From assembly GCF_001700505.1 (NCBI RefSeq), contig NZ_MAPV01000010.1, forward strand, positions 1 through 37,991: 37,991 nt of DNA, written 5' to 3'. The notes under the pieces were generated by a model. It saw nothing but the letters and a program-made list of their open reading frames with translations, had not been told where the DNA came from and did no database searches. Below are positions 8,464-16,357 of this stretch, piece after piece. The stretch comes from Streptomyces mutomycini. Its GTDB lineage: Bacteria > Actinomycetota > Actinomycetes > Streptomycetales > Streptomycetaceae. The translations under genes were made by a program, and so were the position numbers. Position 1 is the first letter of the stretch, and every line of letters begins with the position of its first letter.

Positions 8464-9462
8464 ATGGGAGCCGCTGACGGTTTCACGGATTCCGGAGAAC
8501 TCGACGGTCTGACCGTCTACGACAGCGACGGTGAGAAGGTCGGCACTGTGGGCCGGGTGTACGTCGACGACGACACCGGCAAGCCCGACTGGATCACCTG
8601 CAAGACCGGCATGTTCGGCATGAAGGAGAGCTTCGTTCCGCTGGCCGGAGCCCGCCGCGTGGGCTCGGACCTGCACATCTCTCATCCGAAGGACCGCGTC
8701 AAGGAAGCCCCCAGGGTGGACGCGGACGCGCACCTCTCCGTATCCGAGGAGGAAGAGCTCTACCGGCACTACGGGATGACGAGGAAGGGAGCCGGAGCGG
8801 GCGGCGACGCGCGCACGGCGTCCGGCACCGGAACGGCAGCCATGGGTGCCGCGGGCGCTGCCGGTGCGGCCGGTACCACTCCCGCCGACCGGACCAAGGC
8901 CACCGGGACCACAGCGGGCACCGGTGCCGGCATGGGCACCACCGGTGCCGGCTCGGGCAGGCACCGCGACACGGAGGCCTCCTCCACGTCCCGCCCGCTC
9001 GCCGGAGCCGGAGCCGAGCGGTCCGCCGCGGGTGCCGGCGGCCGTGACGAGATGGTCCGGTCCGAGGAGCAGCTCCAGGTCGGCACGGAGGAGTACGAGA
9101 GCGGTACGGCACGCCTGCACAAGTACGTCGTGACCGAGAACGTCACGCGGACGGTGCCGGTGTCCCACGAGGAGGTACGCGTGGTGCGCGAGCCTCTGAA
9201 GCCGGGCGACAAGGGCATGGGCACGAAGGGGACGACCGACCTCGGCGAACAGGACGTCGAAGTCACCCTCCACGCCGAACGCGCCACCGTCCGCAAGGAG
9301 GCGGTCCCCGTGGAGCGGGTCCGTCTCGAAACCAGCAGGGTCACCGAACAGAAGGAAGTCTCCGCCGAGGTCCGCAAGGAGAAGATCGACTACGCGGACG
9401 GCAAGGACACGGGCAGCGGCAAGGACATGGGCGGCGAGTTCGGCCAGGGACGTCGTCGCTGA
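8464..9462 (+). CDS. PRC-barrel and DUF2382 (YsnF/AvaK) protein
   Basis: 332 aa in three parts. Residues about 10-105 form a PRC-barrel (LTVYDSDGEKVGTVGRVYVD and following). About 110-195 is a low-complexity Gly/Ala/Thr-rich linker. About 200-310 is a DUF2382 domain with paired VTENVTRTVPVSHEEVRVVRE and RATVRKEAVPVERVRLETS repeats. Such proteins are linked with general stress in Bacillus and actinobacteria, but the biochemical role is not established. ATG 8464 has GGAGGA at 8451-8456. The gene is divergent from cbiZ and convergent with btuD, so it is a single-gene unit inserted between two cobalamin genes. Confidence 0.9.
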   Translation: MGAADGFTDSGELDGLTVYDSDGEKVGTVGRVYVDDDTGKPDWITCKTGMFGMKESFVPLAGARRVGSDLHISHPKDRVKEAPRVDADAHLSVSEEEELYRHYGMTRKGAGAGGDARTASGTGTAAMGAAGAAGAAGTTPADRTKATGTTAGTGAGMGTTGAGSGRHRDTEASSTSRPLAGAGAERSAAGAGGRDEMVRSEEQLQVGTEEYESGTARLHKYVVTENVTRTVPVSHEEVRVVREPLKPGDKGMGTKGTTDLGEQDVEVTLHAERATVRKEAVPVERVRLETSRVTEQKEVSAEVRKEKIDYADGKDTGSGKDMGGEFGQGRRR

Positions 9463-9520
9463 CCCCTCCCACAGCGGCGAAGAGGCCGCACGACAGAAGC
9501 GAGGGGCGGTCCCGGGCGGT

Positions 9521-10366
9521 TCACGGGCCCGCCCTCTCGTCGTGCTCCGGCCGTCCGTGGACGGCTTCTCCCGGCAGGAACCGCACCGAAGGGCGCCCGT
9601 CCGGTCCCTCCGGTGTCACCACCGCGCGTACCCGGTAGACATCGGCGATGAGTTCCTCGGTGATCACTTCCGAGGGCGTTCCGCCGGCCACCACGCGGCC
9701 GTCCTTCATGACCGTGACCCGGTCGCAGAACATCGCGGCCAGATTGAGGTCGTGCAGCGCGACCACCGCGGTCACGGGCAGCGCGGCGACCAGGGCAAGC
9801 AGCTCCAGCTGGTGCTGTATGTCCAGGTGGTTGGTGGGTTCGTCCAGCAGGAGTTCACGCGGCTGCTGGGCGAGAGCGCGGGCGATCTGGACCCGCTGGC
9901 GTTCTCCACCGGACAGGGTGTGCCAGGACTGCGCGGCACGGTCGGCGAGCCCGGTGCGCGCCAGAGCCTCGCGCACGGCGTCCTCGTCCTCGGGGCCGGA
10001 CGCGGACCAGGCGCGCCGGTGCGGGATGCGGCCGAGGCGTACGACGTCGAGGACGCTGAGGTCGACCTGGGTGACCGCGTGCTGGTCGACGACGGCCACA
10101 CGTCGGGCGACGGCCCGCCGGCCGGTCTCGGCGAGTGTGCGGCCGTCGAGGGTGACGACGCCCGCACCGGCGGCGAGTACGCCGGCCATCACGCGCAGCA
10201 GCGTGGTCTTGCCGGAGCCGTTCGGCCCCAGGAGTCCGACCGTGGTGCCGGGCGGCGGTGCGACGCTCACCCCGTCGAGGATGATCCGCCCGCCGGCCTC
10301 CCTGCTGACCCGCGTGGCACGCAGTCCGTCTCCGGGAGCGTCTGTTCCCCGCTTCTCCCGGTTCAT
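9521..10366 (-). CDS. btuD: Cobalamin ABC importer ATPase
   Basis: 281-aa ABC ATPase of the FecE/BtuD class, the motor of the B12 importer on the inner membrane face. Walker A is GPNGSGKTT (47-55), the Q-loop region lies around VVDQHAVTQ, the signature is LSGGERQRVQ, Walker B LLLDEPTNHLD and the switch histidine is in LHDLNLA. The start ATG overlaps the btuC stop (ATGA) and has GGAGGAG upstream, so it is translationally coupled. Without the riboswitch upstream the operon would be called a siderophore importer; with it, corrinoids are the likely cargo. Confidence 0.9.
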   Translation of the reverse strand: MNREKRGTDAPGDGLRATRVSREAGGRIILDGVSVAPPPGTTVGLLGPNGSGKTTLLRVMAGVLAAGAGVVTLDGRTLAETGRRAVARRVAVVDQHAVTQVDLSVLDVVRLGRIPHRRAWSASGPEDEDAVREALARTGLADRAAQSWHTLSGGERQRVQIARALAQQPRELLLDEPTNHLDIQHQLELLALVAALPVTAVVALHDLNLAAMFCDRVTVMKDGRVVAGGTPSEVITEELIADVYRVRAVVTPEGPDGRPSVRFLPGEAVHGRPEHDERAGP

Positions 10367-11448
10367 GTGCTCCTCCGTGTGCGGTGGAGGACGAGGACGA
10401 AGGCGGGTACCCCGATGAGGGAGGTGACCACACCGACGGGCACCTCCTGCGGGTCGAGGACGGTTCTGGCCAGGGTGTCGACCCAGACCAGGAACACGGC
10501 TCCGGCGAGCGCGGTCACCGGCAGCAGCCTGCGGTGCCCCGAACCCGTCAGCGCCCGGGCGGCGTGGGGCAGGACGAGGCCGACGAAGCCGATGGCGCCC
10601 GCGGAGCTGACGAGGGCGGCGGTCAGCAGGGCGGTCGTGCAGAGCAGCACGATCCGGGTGCGGGCAACATGCACCCCGAGGGAGGCGGCGGCGTCCCGGC
10701 CGAAGGCGAAGGCGTCGAGCGTACGGGCATGGCCGAGGCAGGTCAGCAGGGTCACGGCCAGCACGGCGGAGCACATCCACACGTCGCTCCAGCCGACCCC
10801 GCTCAGCGAGCCGAGCAGCCAGAAGAGCACGCCCCGGGTCTGCTCGGCGTCGGCGGCGGTCATCACGACGAAGGAGGTGAGCGCGGAGAAGAGCTGCATG
10901 GCCGCGACACCGGAGAGCACGACCCGGTCGGTCGATCCGCCCAGGGTGTGGCTGAGCAGCAGGACGAGGGCGAAGGAGCACAGGGCGCCGATGAAGGCAC
11001 CGCCCGAGATCGAGACCGCTCCCCCGCCGACGCCGAGGACCACGACCACGACCGCTCCGGTGGACGCCCCCGAGGAGACGCCCAGGACGAAGGGGTCGGC
11101 GAGCGGATTGCGCAGCAGCGACTGCATCACGGTGCCGCACACCGCGAGCCCGGCCCCGCAGACCGCTGCGAGCAGGGTGCGGGGCATGCGCAGGTTCCAG
11201 ATGATCCCGTCCCGGATCGGCGTCAGACGCCCTTCGCCGAGACCGAGGTGCGAGGCCACCGCCGACCAGACGTCGGGGACCGAGATGCGGGCGGGTCCGA
11301 TCGTGACGGCGACCGCGACGGACAGCAGCAGCAGCGCGACCCCGGCGCTCCACAGGAGGCCGTCGCGGAGGATCCGGGCTCCGGCTGCCGTCGGGGCAGG
11401 CGGCGGCGGCTCCGCGCGTACGTCCGGAGTGTGGTCGGTCCTCGTCAC
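10363..11448 (-). CDS. btuC: Cobalamin ABC importer permease
   Basis: 361-aa FecCD-family permease with about nine or ten hydrophobic segments after a cytosolic Pro-rich N-terminus. Family marks include RMPRTLLAAVCGAGLAVCGT, MQSLLRNPLADPFVLGVSSGAS, and the C-terminal GAIGFVGLVLPHAARALTG coupling region that contacts the ATPase. It starts with GTG 11448, which overlaps the btuF stop (GTGA), and ends overlapping the btuD start. As in BtuCD, two copies should form the channel with two BtuD. Confidence 0.9.
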   Translation of the reverse strand: MTRTDHTPDVRAEPPPPAPTAAGARILRDGLLWSAGVALLLLSVAVAVTIGPARISVPDVWSAVASHLGLGEGRLTPIRDGIIWNLRMPRTLLAAVCGAGLAVCGTVMQSLLRNPLADPFVLGVSSGASTGAVVVVVLGVGGGAVSISGGAFIGALCSFALVLLLSHTLGGSTDRVVLSGVAAMQLFSALTSFVVMTAADAEQTRGVLFWLLGSLSGVGWSDVWMCSAVLAVTLLTCLGHARTLDAFAFGRDAAASLGVHVARTRIVLLCTTALLTAALVSSAGAIGFVGLVLPHAARALTGSGHRRLLPVTALAGAVFLVWVDTLARTVLDPQEVPVGVVTSLIGVPAFVLVLHRTRRST

Positions 11449-12491
11449 CCCGCGAGTCCGAACGAGCGCAGCCCCTCGGCGACTCGCTCCACGCCCTCGA
11501 CGGTCCGGATGGTCGGGTTCATGGCCTGGCCGCTGAGGAGGACGTACCGCTTGTGCCGGACGGCGTCGAGATTCTTCGTGGCGGGGTTGGACTCCAGGAA
11601 CTCGATCTTCTTCCCGGCACTCTCGGCGGTCTGCGACCTACGGGTCAGATCACCGATGACGAGCACGTCGGGGTTGCGGTCGGCGACCGTCTCCCAGTTG
11701 ATCTGGGGCCACTCCTCCTTCGCGTCGTCGAAGACGTTCTCGGCGCCGAGCTCCTCGGTGATGATGCCCGGGGCACCGCAGCAGCCGGCGAGGTAGGGGG
11801 CCTCGGCATTGGCGAACCAGTAGAGCAGGGTGGCGTCGGACGCGTCGACGTCCGCGGTAGCCCTGTCGATGCGGTCCCTGAGACCGGTGACCAGCTTCTC
11901 GCCCCGCTCCGGGACGCCGAACACCTCGGCGAGGTCGCGCACTTCGCCGTAGACGGCGTCCATGGTCAGACGCTCGGTGCGGGCGCCGTCACCACTGCCG
12001 GTGTTGTCCTTGCCCGCGCAGTCGGTGGGTGAGAGGTACGTCGGAACGCCCAGCTCCTCGAACTGGTCGCGGGACGCCACACCGCCCCTGCCGAGGGTCG
12101 ATTCGAAGGAGGCACTGACGAAGTCGGGTTCCTCGGCGAGGACCTTCTCGGAGGAGGGCTGGTTCCCGGCGATGCGGGGCACCGTGGCCTCGTCCTTCTC
12201 CAGGCCCTTCATCACCGGGTCCGTCCAGGTCGCGGTGGCGTCGAGACGGTCGGCGAGGCCGAGGGAGAGCAGGATCTCCGTCGATCCCTGGTTGAGGGAG
12301 ACGGCGTGACGCGGGGCCGAGTCGACGGTGACTGTGCGGCCGCAGTTCTTCAGCGTCACGGGGTAGCCTTCGGCGGCGCGGTCGGCTGCGTCGCCGGCTG
12401 ACGAGCTCACCCCTCCGCCGCAGGCGGTCAGGACGACAAGTCCCGCGACGGTCAGGGCGGTTCGGCGTACGGTGCTGGCTATGGGCGGCAC
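11445..12491 (-). CDS. btuF: Cobalamin-binding lipoprotein of ABC importer
   Basis: 348 aa. The N-terminus has basic residues, a hydrophobic core and a lipobox LTAC, giving a lipid-anchored Cys24, so it captures corrinoid outside the membrane. The two lobes of the FecB/BtuF fold are recognisable (VSLNQGSTEILLSLGLADRL; NPDVLVIGDL). A CCGAPG pair of cysteines is notable. GTG 12491 was chosen because GAGGA lies a few nt upstream and the lipoprotein signal begins there. The frame continues upstream, but that stretch is the riboswitch. It is the first gene of btuFCD. Confidence 0.88.
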   Translation of the reverse strand: MPPIASTVRRTALTVAGLVVLTACGGGVSSSAGDAADRAAEGYPVTLKNCGRTVTVDSAPRHAVSLNQGSTEILLSLGLADRLDATATWTDPVMKGLEKDEATVPRIAGNQPSSEKVLAEEPDFVSASFESTLGRGGVASRDQFEELGVPTYLSPTDCAGKDNTGSGDGARTERLTMDAVYGEVRDLAEVFGVPERGEKLVTGLRDRIDRATADVDASDATLLYWFANAEAPYLAGCCGAPGIITEELGAENVFDDAKEEWPQINWETVADRNPDVLVIGDLTRRSQTAESAGKKIEFLESNPATKNLDAVRHKRYVLLSGQAMNPTIRTVEGVERVAEGLRSFGLAG

Positions 12492-12538
12492 GGAGTCCTC
12501 GGCGTCTCTGGGCTCTTGCGCGAAGCCCGCTACGGTGG

Positions 12539-12561
12539 CCCGCTCCCGGTACGGAAGCGGG
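12539..12561 (-). promoter_or_regulatory. Hairpin between riboswitch and btuF
   Basis: On the - strand CCCGCT and AGCGGG form a 6-bp stem around an 11-nt loop, directly after the cobalamin aptamer and about 48 nt before the btuF start. It is a candidate part of the expression platform, either a terminator-like stem or an element competing with the aptamer P1 strand. Whether control is transcriptional or translational cannot be told from the sequence. Confidence 0.4.
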
Positions 12562-12722
12562 TGCCAGCAGGTCTTCGGACTCGGGTTCGTCCGGACGGGG
12601 CGCCTTCCCGGTGCACCCGAAGGTGCCCCAGTGGCCGTGGCCCCGCCCGTCCCCCTCACCGCTGCGCGTCAGCTCCGGATTCGCACCGGATTCCCTGACT
12701 CCACGTGGAGTGTGACTGGCGT
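12561..12722 (-). ncRNA. Cobalamin (B12) riboswitch
   Basis: The B12 box AGTCCGAAGACCTGCT (complement of 12566-12581) matches the consensus closely. The aptamer core GAATCCGGTGCGAATCCGG (about 12676-12694), GCGCAGCGGTGAG and GGCCACTGGGG follow in the right order. The closing P1 strands GCCAG (12716-12720) and CTGGC (12563-12567) pair. It sits in the btuF leader and should lower btuFCD expression when adenosylcobalamin is plentiful. This is the main evidence that the downstream importer carries corrinoids. Confidence 0.93.
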
Positions 12723-12765
12723 CTGCAAGCTATCACGCGGCGTTTCGGCTCCCTGGGGGGCCGTC

Positions 12766-12801
12766 GCCGGTACGGCGGGGGCGTCTTCCCTCCGTACCGG
12801 C
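12766..12801 (-). terminator. Perfect 10-bp hairpin ending the acyl-CoA oxidase unit
   Basis: GCCGGTACGG (12766-12775) is exactly complementary to CCGTACCGGC (12792-12801), with a 16-nt loop. It lies 15 nt after the stop of the small ORF that follows the acyl-CoA-oxidase gene, and before the riboswitch leader. It therefore probably separates that transcript from btuFCD. Confidence 0.6.
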
Positions 12802-12816
12802 CGGCTGCCGGGCGGG

Positions 12817-12987
12817 TCAGCCCTTGGGGCGAACCGATTCGCCGCCGTCCGTCCGCGGCTTCCCGCCCCGGCGTGCGAGCACGGACGTGGTACCCCAGTA
12901 GGCCAGCAGGACGGTGCGCAGACCCAGCGCCTCCAGTCGCTCGCCGATACGGCCGCACATGCTCCGGTCCCCTCGTGGGCCGCTCAT
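12817..12987 (-). CDS. Small ORF coupled to the acyl-CoA oxidase gene
   Basis: 56 aa, or 47 aa if translation begins at the inner ATG at 12960, which has GAGGGG upstream. The outer ATG overlaps the stop of the preceding gene (ATGA), the usual sign of translational coupling. The product is basic at its C-terminus, with one short hydrophobic stretch (TVLLAYWGTTSVLA), a single Cys and no recognised domain. It could be a small partner or membrane-touching peptide of the oxidase. A terminator-like hairpin follows 15 nt after the stop, which supports its being the last gene of the unit. Function unknown. Confidence 0.5.
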   Translation of the reverse strand: MSGPRGDRSMCGRIGERLEALGLRTVLLAYWGTTSVLARRGGKPRTDGGESVRPKG

Positions 12988-14849
12988 CGGGCGTCCCCCT
13001 GACCGGTGTTCCAAGGGCCCTCGGGATCGTCGTAGGCGTTCGCGTAACCGGGTCCGGCGATCGGCCAGTCGGCGAGCAGTTCCTCGGGCAGGGCGAAGGA
13101 ATCGGCCAGTTGCCGGGCGTTCGCGGCAACGGCCGCGACCAGGTCCTCGGCTGTTTCGGCGAGAGCCTCGACCTGATCACCGCTCAGGAAGCCCGCGGCC
13201 AGCAGGTCGCCGCTGTTGCGGGCCACCCACTCGACGGCGAACAGCCGCTCCAGCTCCCCCAGCCGGTCCCTCGCGGCGCCCTCGGGCAGCGCTGCCCGGG
13301 CCTCGGCGTACGCCTCGGCGGCCTGCCGGTGCGCGTAGGCATCCACCCCGCGCAGGGCCGGGCCCGAGGCCGCGTTCCACTGCCCGAGGGTGTCGGCGTC
13401 GGGCGCTCGCAGCAGGCGGGCCCTGGCACGGGCGAACCAGATGTCCTGGACCGAGGCGAGGAGCCCTCCCAGGAAGCGCGGGTCGGTCAGGTCACCGGTG
13501 CGGGGGACACCGTCCGCGGGGTCCTCGCCGCCGGGCTCCGCCGCGAAGAGCATGTCGGCGGCCGCCTTGGTGTACAGGGCGGTGTTGTCGCCCTCCGCGG
13601 TGATGGCCCCCTCGACGCCCGTGACCAGTTCGGTCATGCCGTTGTTCTCCAGCAGCGCCTGTGCGCCGCAGCGTTCACGGCTCTCGACGATGACGTCACG
13701 GGCCCGCCAGGTGATCCACGCCTTGGCGACATCGACGAGCCTGACCGCGTCCGACCGTTCCTCGTCGTCCGTACAGGCTTCCCACCGCTCGTGTGCCCTG
13801 CGGTACAGGAGACTCATGGCGAAGACGGTGGCCATGGCCGAGGCGAGCGGTCCGTGATGGGTCCGGTGGGCGTTGACCGGCACTGGCGGCGCACCCCGGG
13901 TTCCGGAGATCAGCCGGTGGCCCCCGTAGCGCACGGCGACGGCCAGGGTCGCCCGTGCCGATCCGGCCGCACAGGCGCTCATGGAGATCCGGCCGGGGAC
14001 GACCCGTCCGATCGAGGTCAGGAAGCGCCGCCTCCTGTCCCCGGGCCCGGTCCGGAACTCTCCCGGGGCGTAGCCCTCCTCGTCCTCGTCCTCCTCCCCG
14101 GAACCCAGCAGGGCGTCCCGCGCCACGAAGAGCCGGTCGAAGGATGTCAGACAGTGGTCCACCGGGCTGCCCATCCGGGCGGGCAGCCGCCGTACCCGGA
14201 TGCCCGGCAGCGCCTGCCTGTCGTCGGTGAGCGGCACCAGGAAGAGGCGCACCCCGTGGTCCGATCCGTCGGCCACCAGGCGGGCGGCCACGAGTCCGGA
14301 CTTCGCTCCGCCCGCCGGACTGGTGTTGGGCATGAACTTCTGCGCGCCCGCGTTCGGGGTGTGCAGGACGAAGCCGTCCCGTTCACGGTCGTACGTCGCG
14401 GTGGTCTCCATGGCCGAGGCGTCGTTGCCGTGCGCCAACTCCGTACAGAGGAAGGTGCCGATCCGCCGCATCGTCAGATAGTCCGACAGATCACGGCGGC
14501 CGACGCGGTCGTGGTCCAGGAGACTGCCCAGGAAGAGGTTGTAGTGGATGCCCGCCACGGTGGTCAGGGCGGGGTCCACCGGGCCGAGCCAGGCGTGCAG
14601 GGAGGCCAGTGCGCGTGGGTCGGCGGCGAGGCGTGCTCCGCTGTCGAGGGAGCGGTTCAGGATCCGCAACCGGTCGTAGGCGAGTTCCAGCCGCTCTTCG
14701 GGCGTCCCCCCGGCAGGGCGGCGGAACGGTTCTGTGCTGATCAGCCGCTGCCAGAATCCGTGTTCGCGGCGATGGTCCGGACCGAGGAGGACGCCGGTCA
14801 GCAGTTCGGTGGTGGACGGTGGGAGGGTGTCGGTAAGGGTCACGGTCAT
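12984..14849 (-). CDS. Acyl-CoA oxidase/dehydrogenase-like flavoprotein
   Basis: 621 aa, the size of acyl-CoA oxidases rather than the roughly 380-aa dehydrogenases. GTFLCTELAHGNDASAMETT and the following VLHTPNAGAQKFMPN match the FAD and substrate region of the oxidase family. CGAQALLENNGMTELV and ITAEGDNTALYTKAAADML match the C-terminal catalytic-base and FAD region. Members oxidise acyl-CoA to enoyl-CoA, passing electrons to oxygen. There is no signal. ATG 14849 lacks a clear Shine-Dalgarno. The gene follows the PfkB kinase by 45 nt and overlaps the downstream micro-ORF. Substrate unknown; no other beta-oxidation gene is adjacent, so a specialised acyl-CoA is possible. Confidence 0.85.
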   Translation of the reverse strand: MTVTLTDTLPPSTTELLTGVLLGPDHRREHGFWQRLISTEPFRRPAGGTPEERLELAYDRLRILNRSLDSGARLAADPRALASLHAWLGPVDPALTTVAGIHYNLFLGSLLDHDRVGRRDLSDYLTMRRIGTFLCTELAHGNDASAMETTATYDRERDGFVLHTPNAGAQKFMPNTSPAGGAKSGLVAARLVADGSDHGVRLFLVPLTDDRQALPGIRVRRLPARMGSPVDHCLTSFDRLFVARDALLGSGEEDEDEEGYAPGEFRTGPGDRRRRFLTSIGRVVPGRISMSACAAGSARATLAVAVRYGGHRLISGTRGAPPVPVNAHRTHHGPLASAMATVFAMSLLYRRAHERWEACTDDEERSDAVRLVDVAKAWITWRARDVIVESRERCGAQALLENNGMTELVTGVEGAITAEGDNTALYTKAAADMLFAAEPGGEDPADGVPRTGDLTDPRFLGGLLASVQDIWFARARARLLRAPDADTLGQWNAASGPALRGVDAYAHRQAAEAYAEARAALPEGAARDRLGELERLFAVEWVARNSGDLLAAGFLSGDQVEALAETAEDLVAAVAANARQLADSFALPEELLADWPIAGPGYANAYDDPEGPWNTGQGDAR

Positions 14850-14894
14850 AACGAAATCAACGACCGTGGTACGGGCGAGGACACCCTGGCCGCG

Positions 14895-15845
14895 CTACTC
14901 CTCCGGGACCGGCGTGCCCCTCAGGGCCGCTGCCAGTTCCGCCTCGTCCGGAGGCAGGGCACCGGCCCGCCCGACGGTCACGGCGGCCGAGGCCACGGCG
15001 TGGCGCAGCACGTCGCCCAGGACGGCGGTGTCCAGGGAGCGCAGCCCCGCACGGCCCCGCTCGCCGAGGAGTCCGTACGAGGCCAGGGCGTGCAGCGTGC
15101 CGGACATGAAGGCATCGCCCGCCCCCACGGTGTCCGCGACCCGGACGCCCGGCCCGGCGATGCTCAGCGTCGCGGCCGGCAGGAGTGCCAGTGCCCCTTC
15201 GGCGCCCCTGGTGACCAGGACCACCGCCGGCCCCGAGCGCAGCCACCGCGCGGCGGCCTGCTCCGGGGCCTCGTCCGGGTACAGCCATCGCAGGTCCTCG
15301 TCGCTGGCCTTGACGACGTCACTGAGCGCGACACAGCGTTCCGCGCGGCGCACGGCAGCGGCGTGGTCGCCCATCAGCGCGGGCCTCACATTGGGGTCGT
15401 AACTGACGGTCGCCGCCGCCCGGAAGGACCGGACGAGGTCCATGACGGTTTCCGCGCCGGGCTCCAGAGCGGTGGCGACGGACCCGGTATGGACGTGCCG
15501 GGGCGGCTCCACCGGCTGCTCCGGTTGCCCCAGCGTCCAGGTGATCTCGAACGTGTAGGCGGCGCGGCCCGCTTCGTCGAGGTCGACCGTGGCGGCCGGG
15601 GTGGGCGCATCGCTCCCGTCCGTCAGGACCCGCACGCCGGCCGAGGCCAGATGACCCCCGATCAGCCGCCCTCCGGAGTCCGGGCCGAGCTGGGTGACCA
15701 GGGTGGTGGCCCGGCCCAGCCGGGCCAGACCGTACGCGACGTTCGCGGGGCTGCCGCCGGGATGGACCCGGTCCGGCGTGCCCGGCAGCCGGACGATGTC
15801 GGCGACGCATTCGCCGATGACCAGCAGGACGGGGTTGTCGGGCAT
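14895..15845 (-). CDS. PfkB-family carbohydrate kinase (fructokinase-like)
   Basis: 316 aa, ribokinase/PfkB fold. N-terminal VIGECVADIVR and HPGGSPANVAYGLARLG (the GG substrate signature) and C-terminal DTVGAGDAFMSGTLHAL (anion hole with catalytic Asp) are clear. The family phosphorylates sugars such as fructose, ribose or 2-keto-3-deoxygluconate with ATP in the cytoplasm. The order of motifs and length best fit fructokinase-type members, but substrate cannot be fixed. ATG 15845 was chosen because the PfkB fold begins there and AGGAG lies a little upstream. It may be co-transcribed with the acyl-CoA oxidase gene 45 nt downstream. Confidence 0.88.
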   Translation of the reverse strand: MPDNPVLLVIGECVADIVRLPGTPDRVHPGGSPANVAYGLARLGRATTLVTQLGPDSGGRLIGGHLASAGVRVLTDGSDAPTPAATVDLDEAGRAAYTFEITWTLGQPEQPVEPPRHVHTGSVATALEPGAETVMDLVRSFRAAATVSYDPNVRPALMGDHAAAVRRAERCVALSDVVKASDEDLRWLYPDEAPEQAAARWLRSGPAVVLVTRGAEGALALLPAATLSIAGPGVRVADTVGAGDAFMSGTLHALASYGLLGERGRAGLRSLDTAVLGDVLRHAVASAAVTVGRAGALPPDEAELAAALRGTPVPEE

Positions 15846-15935
15846 GGGGTGCGCGGCTCCTGAAGGACGCGGGCGGAGCGTCCCGGTGGGGGACGGCCGT
15901 GCCGGGACACGGTGCCGCCGATTCTGCCCGGTGCG

Positions 15936-15953
15936 CGGGCCCGGCCGGGCCCG
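15936..15953 (-). terminator. Palindromic hairpin after rpmE2
   Basis: CGGGCCCGGCCGGGCCCG is a perfect 18-bp palindrome that can fold as a 7-bp stem with a GGCC loop. It begins 4 nt after the L31 stop on the - strand. Probable terminator, no U-tract. Confidence 0.5.
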
Positions 15954-15957
15954 GGTC

Positions 15958-16218
15958 TCAGGTGCCCCCTTGCCCTTCGTCACCGAAGCGCCGCTCGAAC
16001 TTCGCGACCTGGCCCTCGGTGTCGACCACCCTCGCCTCGCCCGTGAAGAACGGGTGGCTCTCGGCGGAGATCTCGACGTCGATGACCGGATAGCTGTTGC
16101 CGTCGTCCCAGTCGATCGACTGCTCGCTCGACGCGGTGGACCGGGTCAGGAAGGCGTACCCGGCCGAGCGGTCACGGAAGACCACGGGACCGTACGAGGG
16201 GTGCTTGTCCTGTTGCAT
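15958..16218 (-). CDS. rpmE2: 50S ribosomal protein L31 type B (zinc-independent)
   Basis: 86 aa. PVVFRDRSAGYAFLTRSTA and SHPFFTG are diagnostic of type B L31. The protein has no cysteine, so it lacks the zinc ribbon of the type A paralogue and can replace it on the ribosome when zinc is scarce. ATG 16218 has AGGAG 6 nt upstream. Such genes are often repressed by Zur, but I see no A/T-rich Zur-type palindrome in the 139 nt upstream. It stands alone between the PfkB kinase and a binding-protein-like gene. Confidence 0.95.
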   Translation of the reverse strand: MQQDKHPSYGPVVFRDRSAGYAFLTRSTASSEQSIDWDDGNSYPVIDVEISAESHPFFTGEARVVDTEGQVAKFERRFGDEGQGGT

Positions 16219-16357
16219 GTCTGCTCCTGGGGGTTACGGGCATCTCGCATCCCGCTTCGGCCCAGCGTCCCGAACGGCGGGGACGGGCGCGAACCGGGGC
16301 GTCCGTACGGAGCAGCGGCGGACAGGCCCTTCGCCGGATGTTCCCGGGGAGGCCCGT

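Noticed and set aside
9514..9534. GGGCGG/CCGCCC hairpin at the end of btuD
   Set aside because: Only 6 bp, and it overlaps the last codons of btuD; similar stems are frequent by chance at this GC content.
9521..12491. Siderophore (iron) importer reading of the btuFCD genes
   Set aside because: The three proteins would fit either, but the cobalamin riboswitch in the leader and the nearby cbiZ favour corrinoids.
12492..12659. Longer N-terminus of the binding lipoprotein
   Set aside because: The extension is encoded by the riboswitch, lacks signal-peptide character and would bury the lipobox.
12705..15863. 1052-codon open frame on the + strand opposite the oxidase and kinase genes
   Set aside because: Antisense shadow. 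It crosses the riboswitch, a terminator and two real genes, and its product has no recognisable fold.
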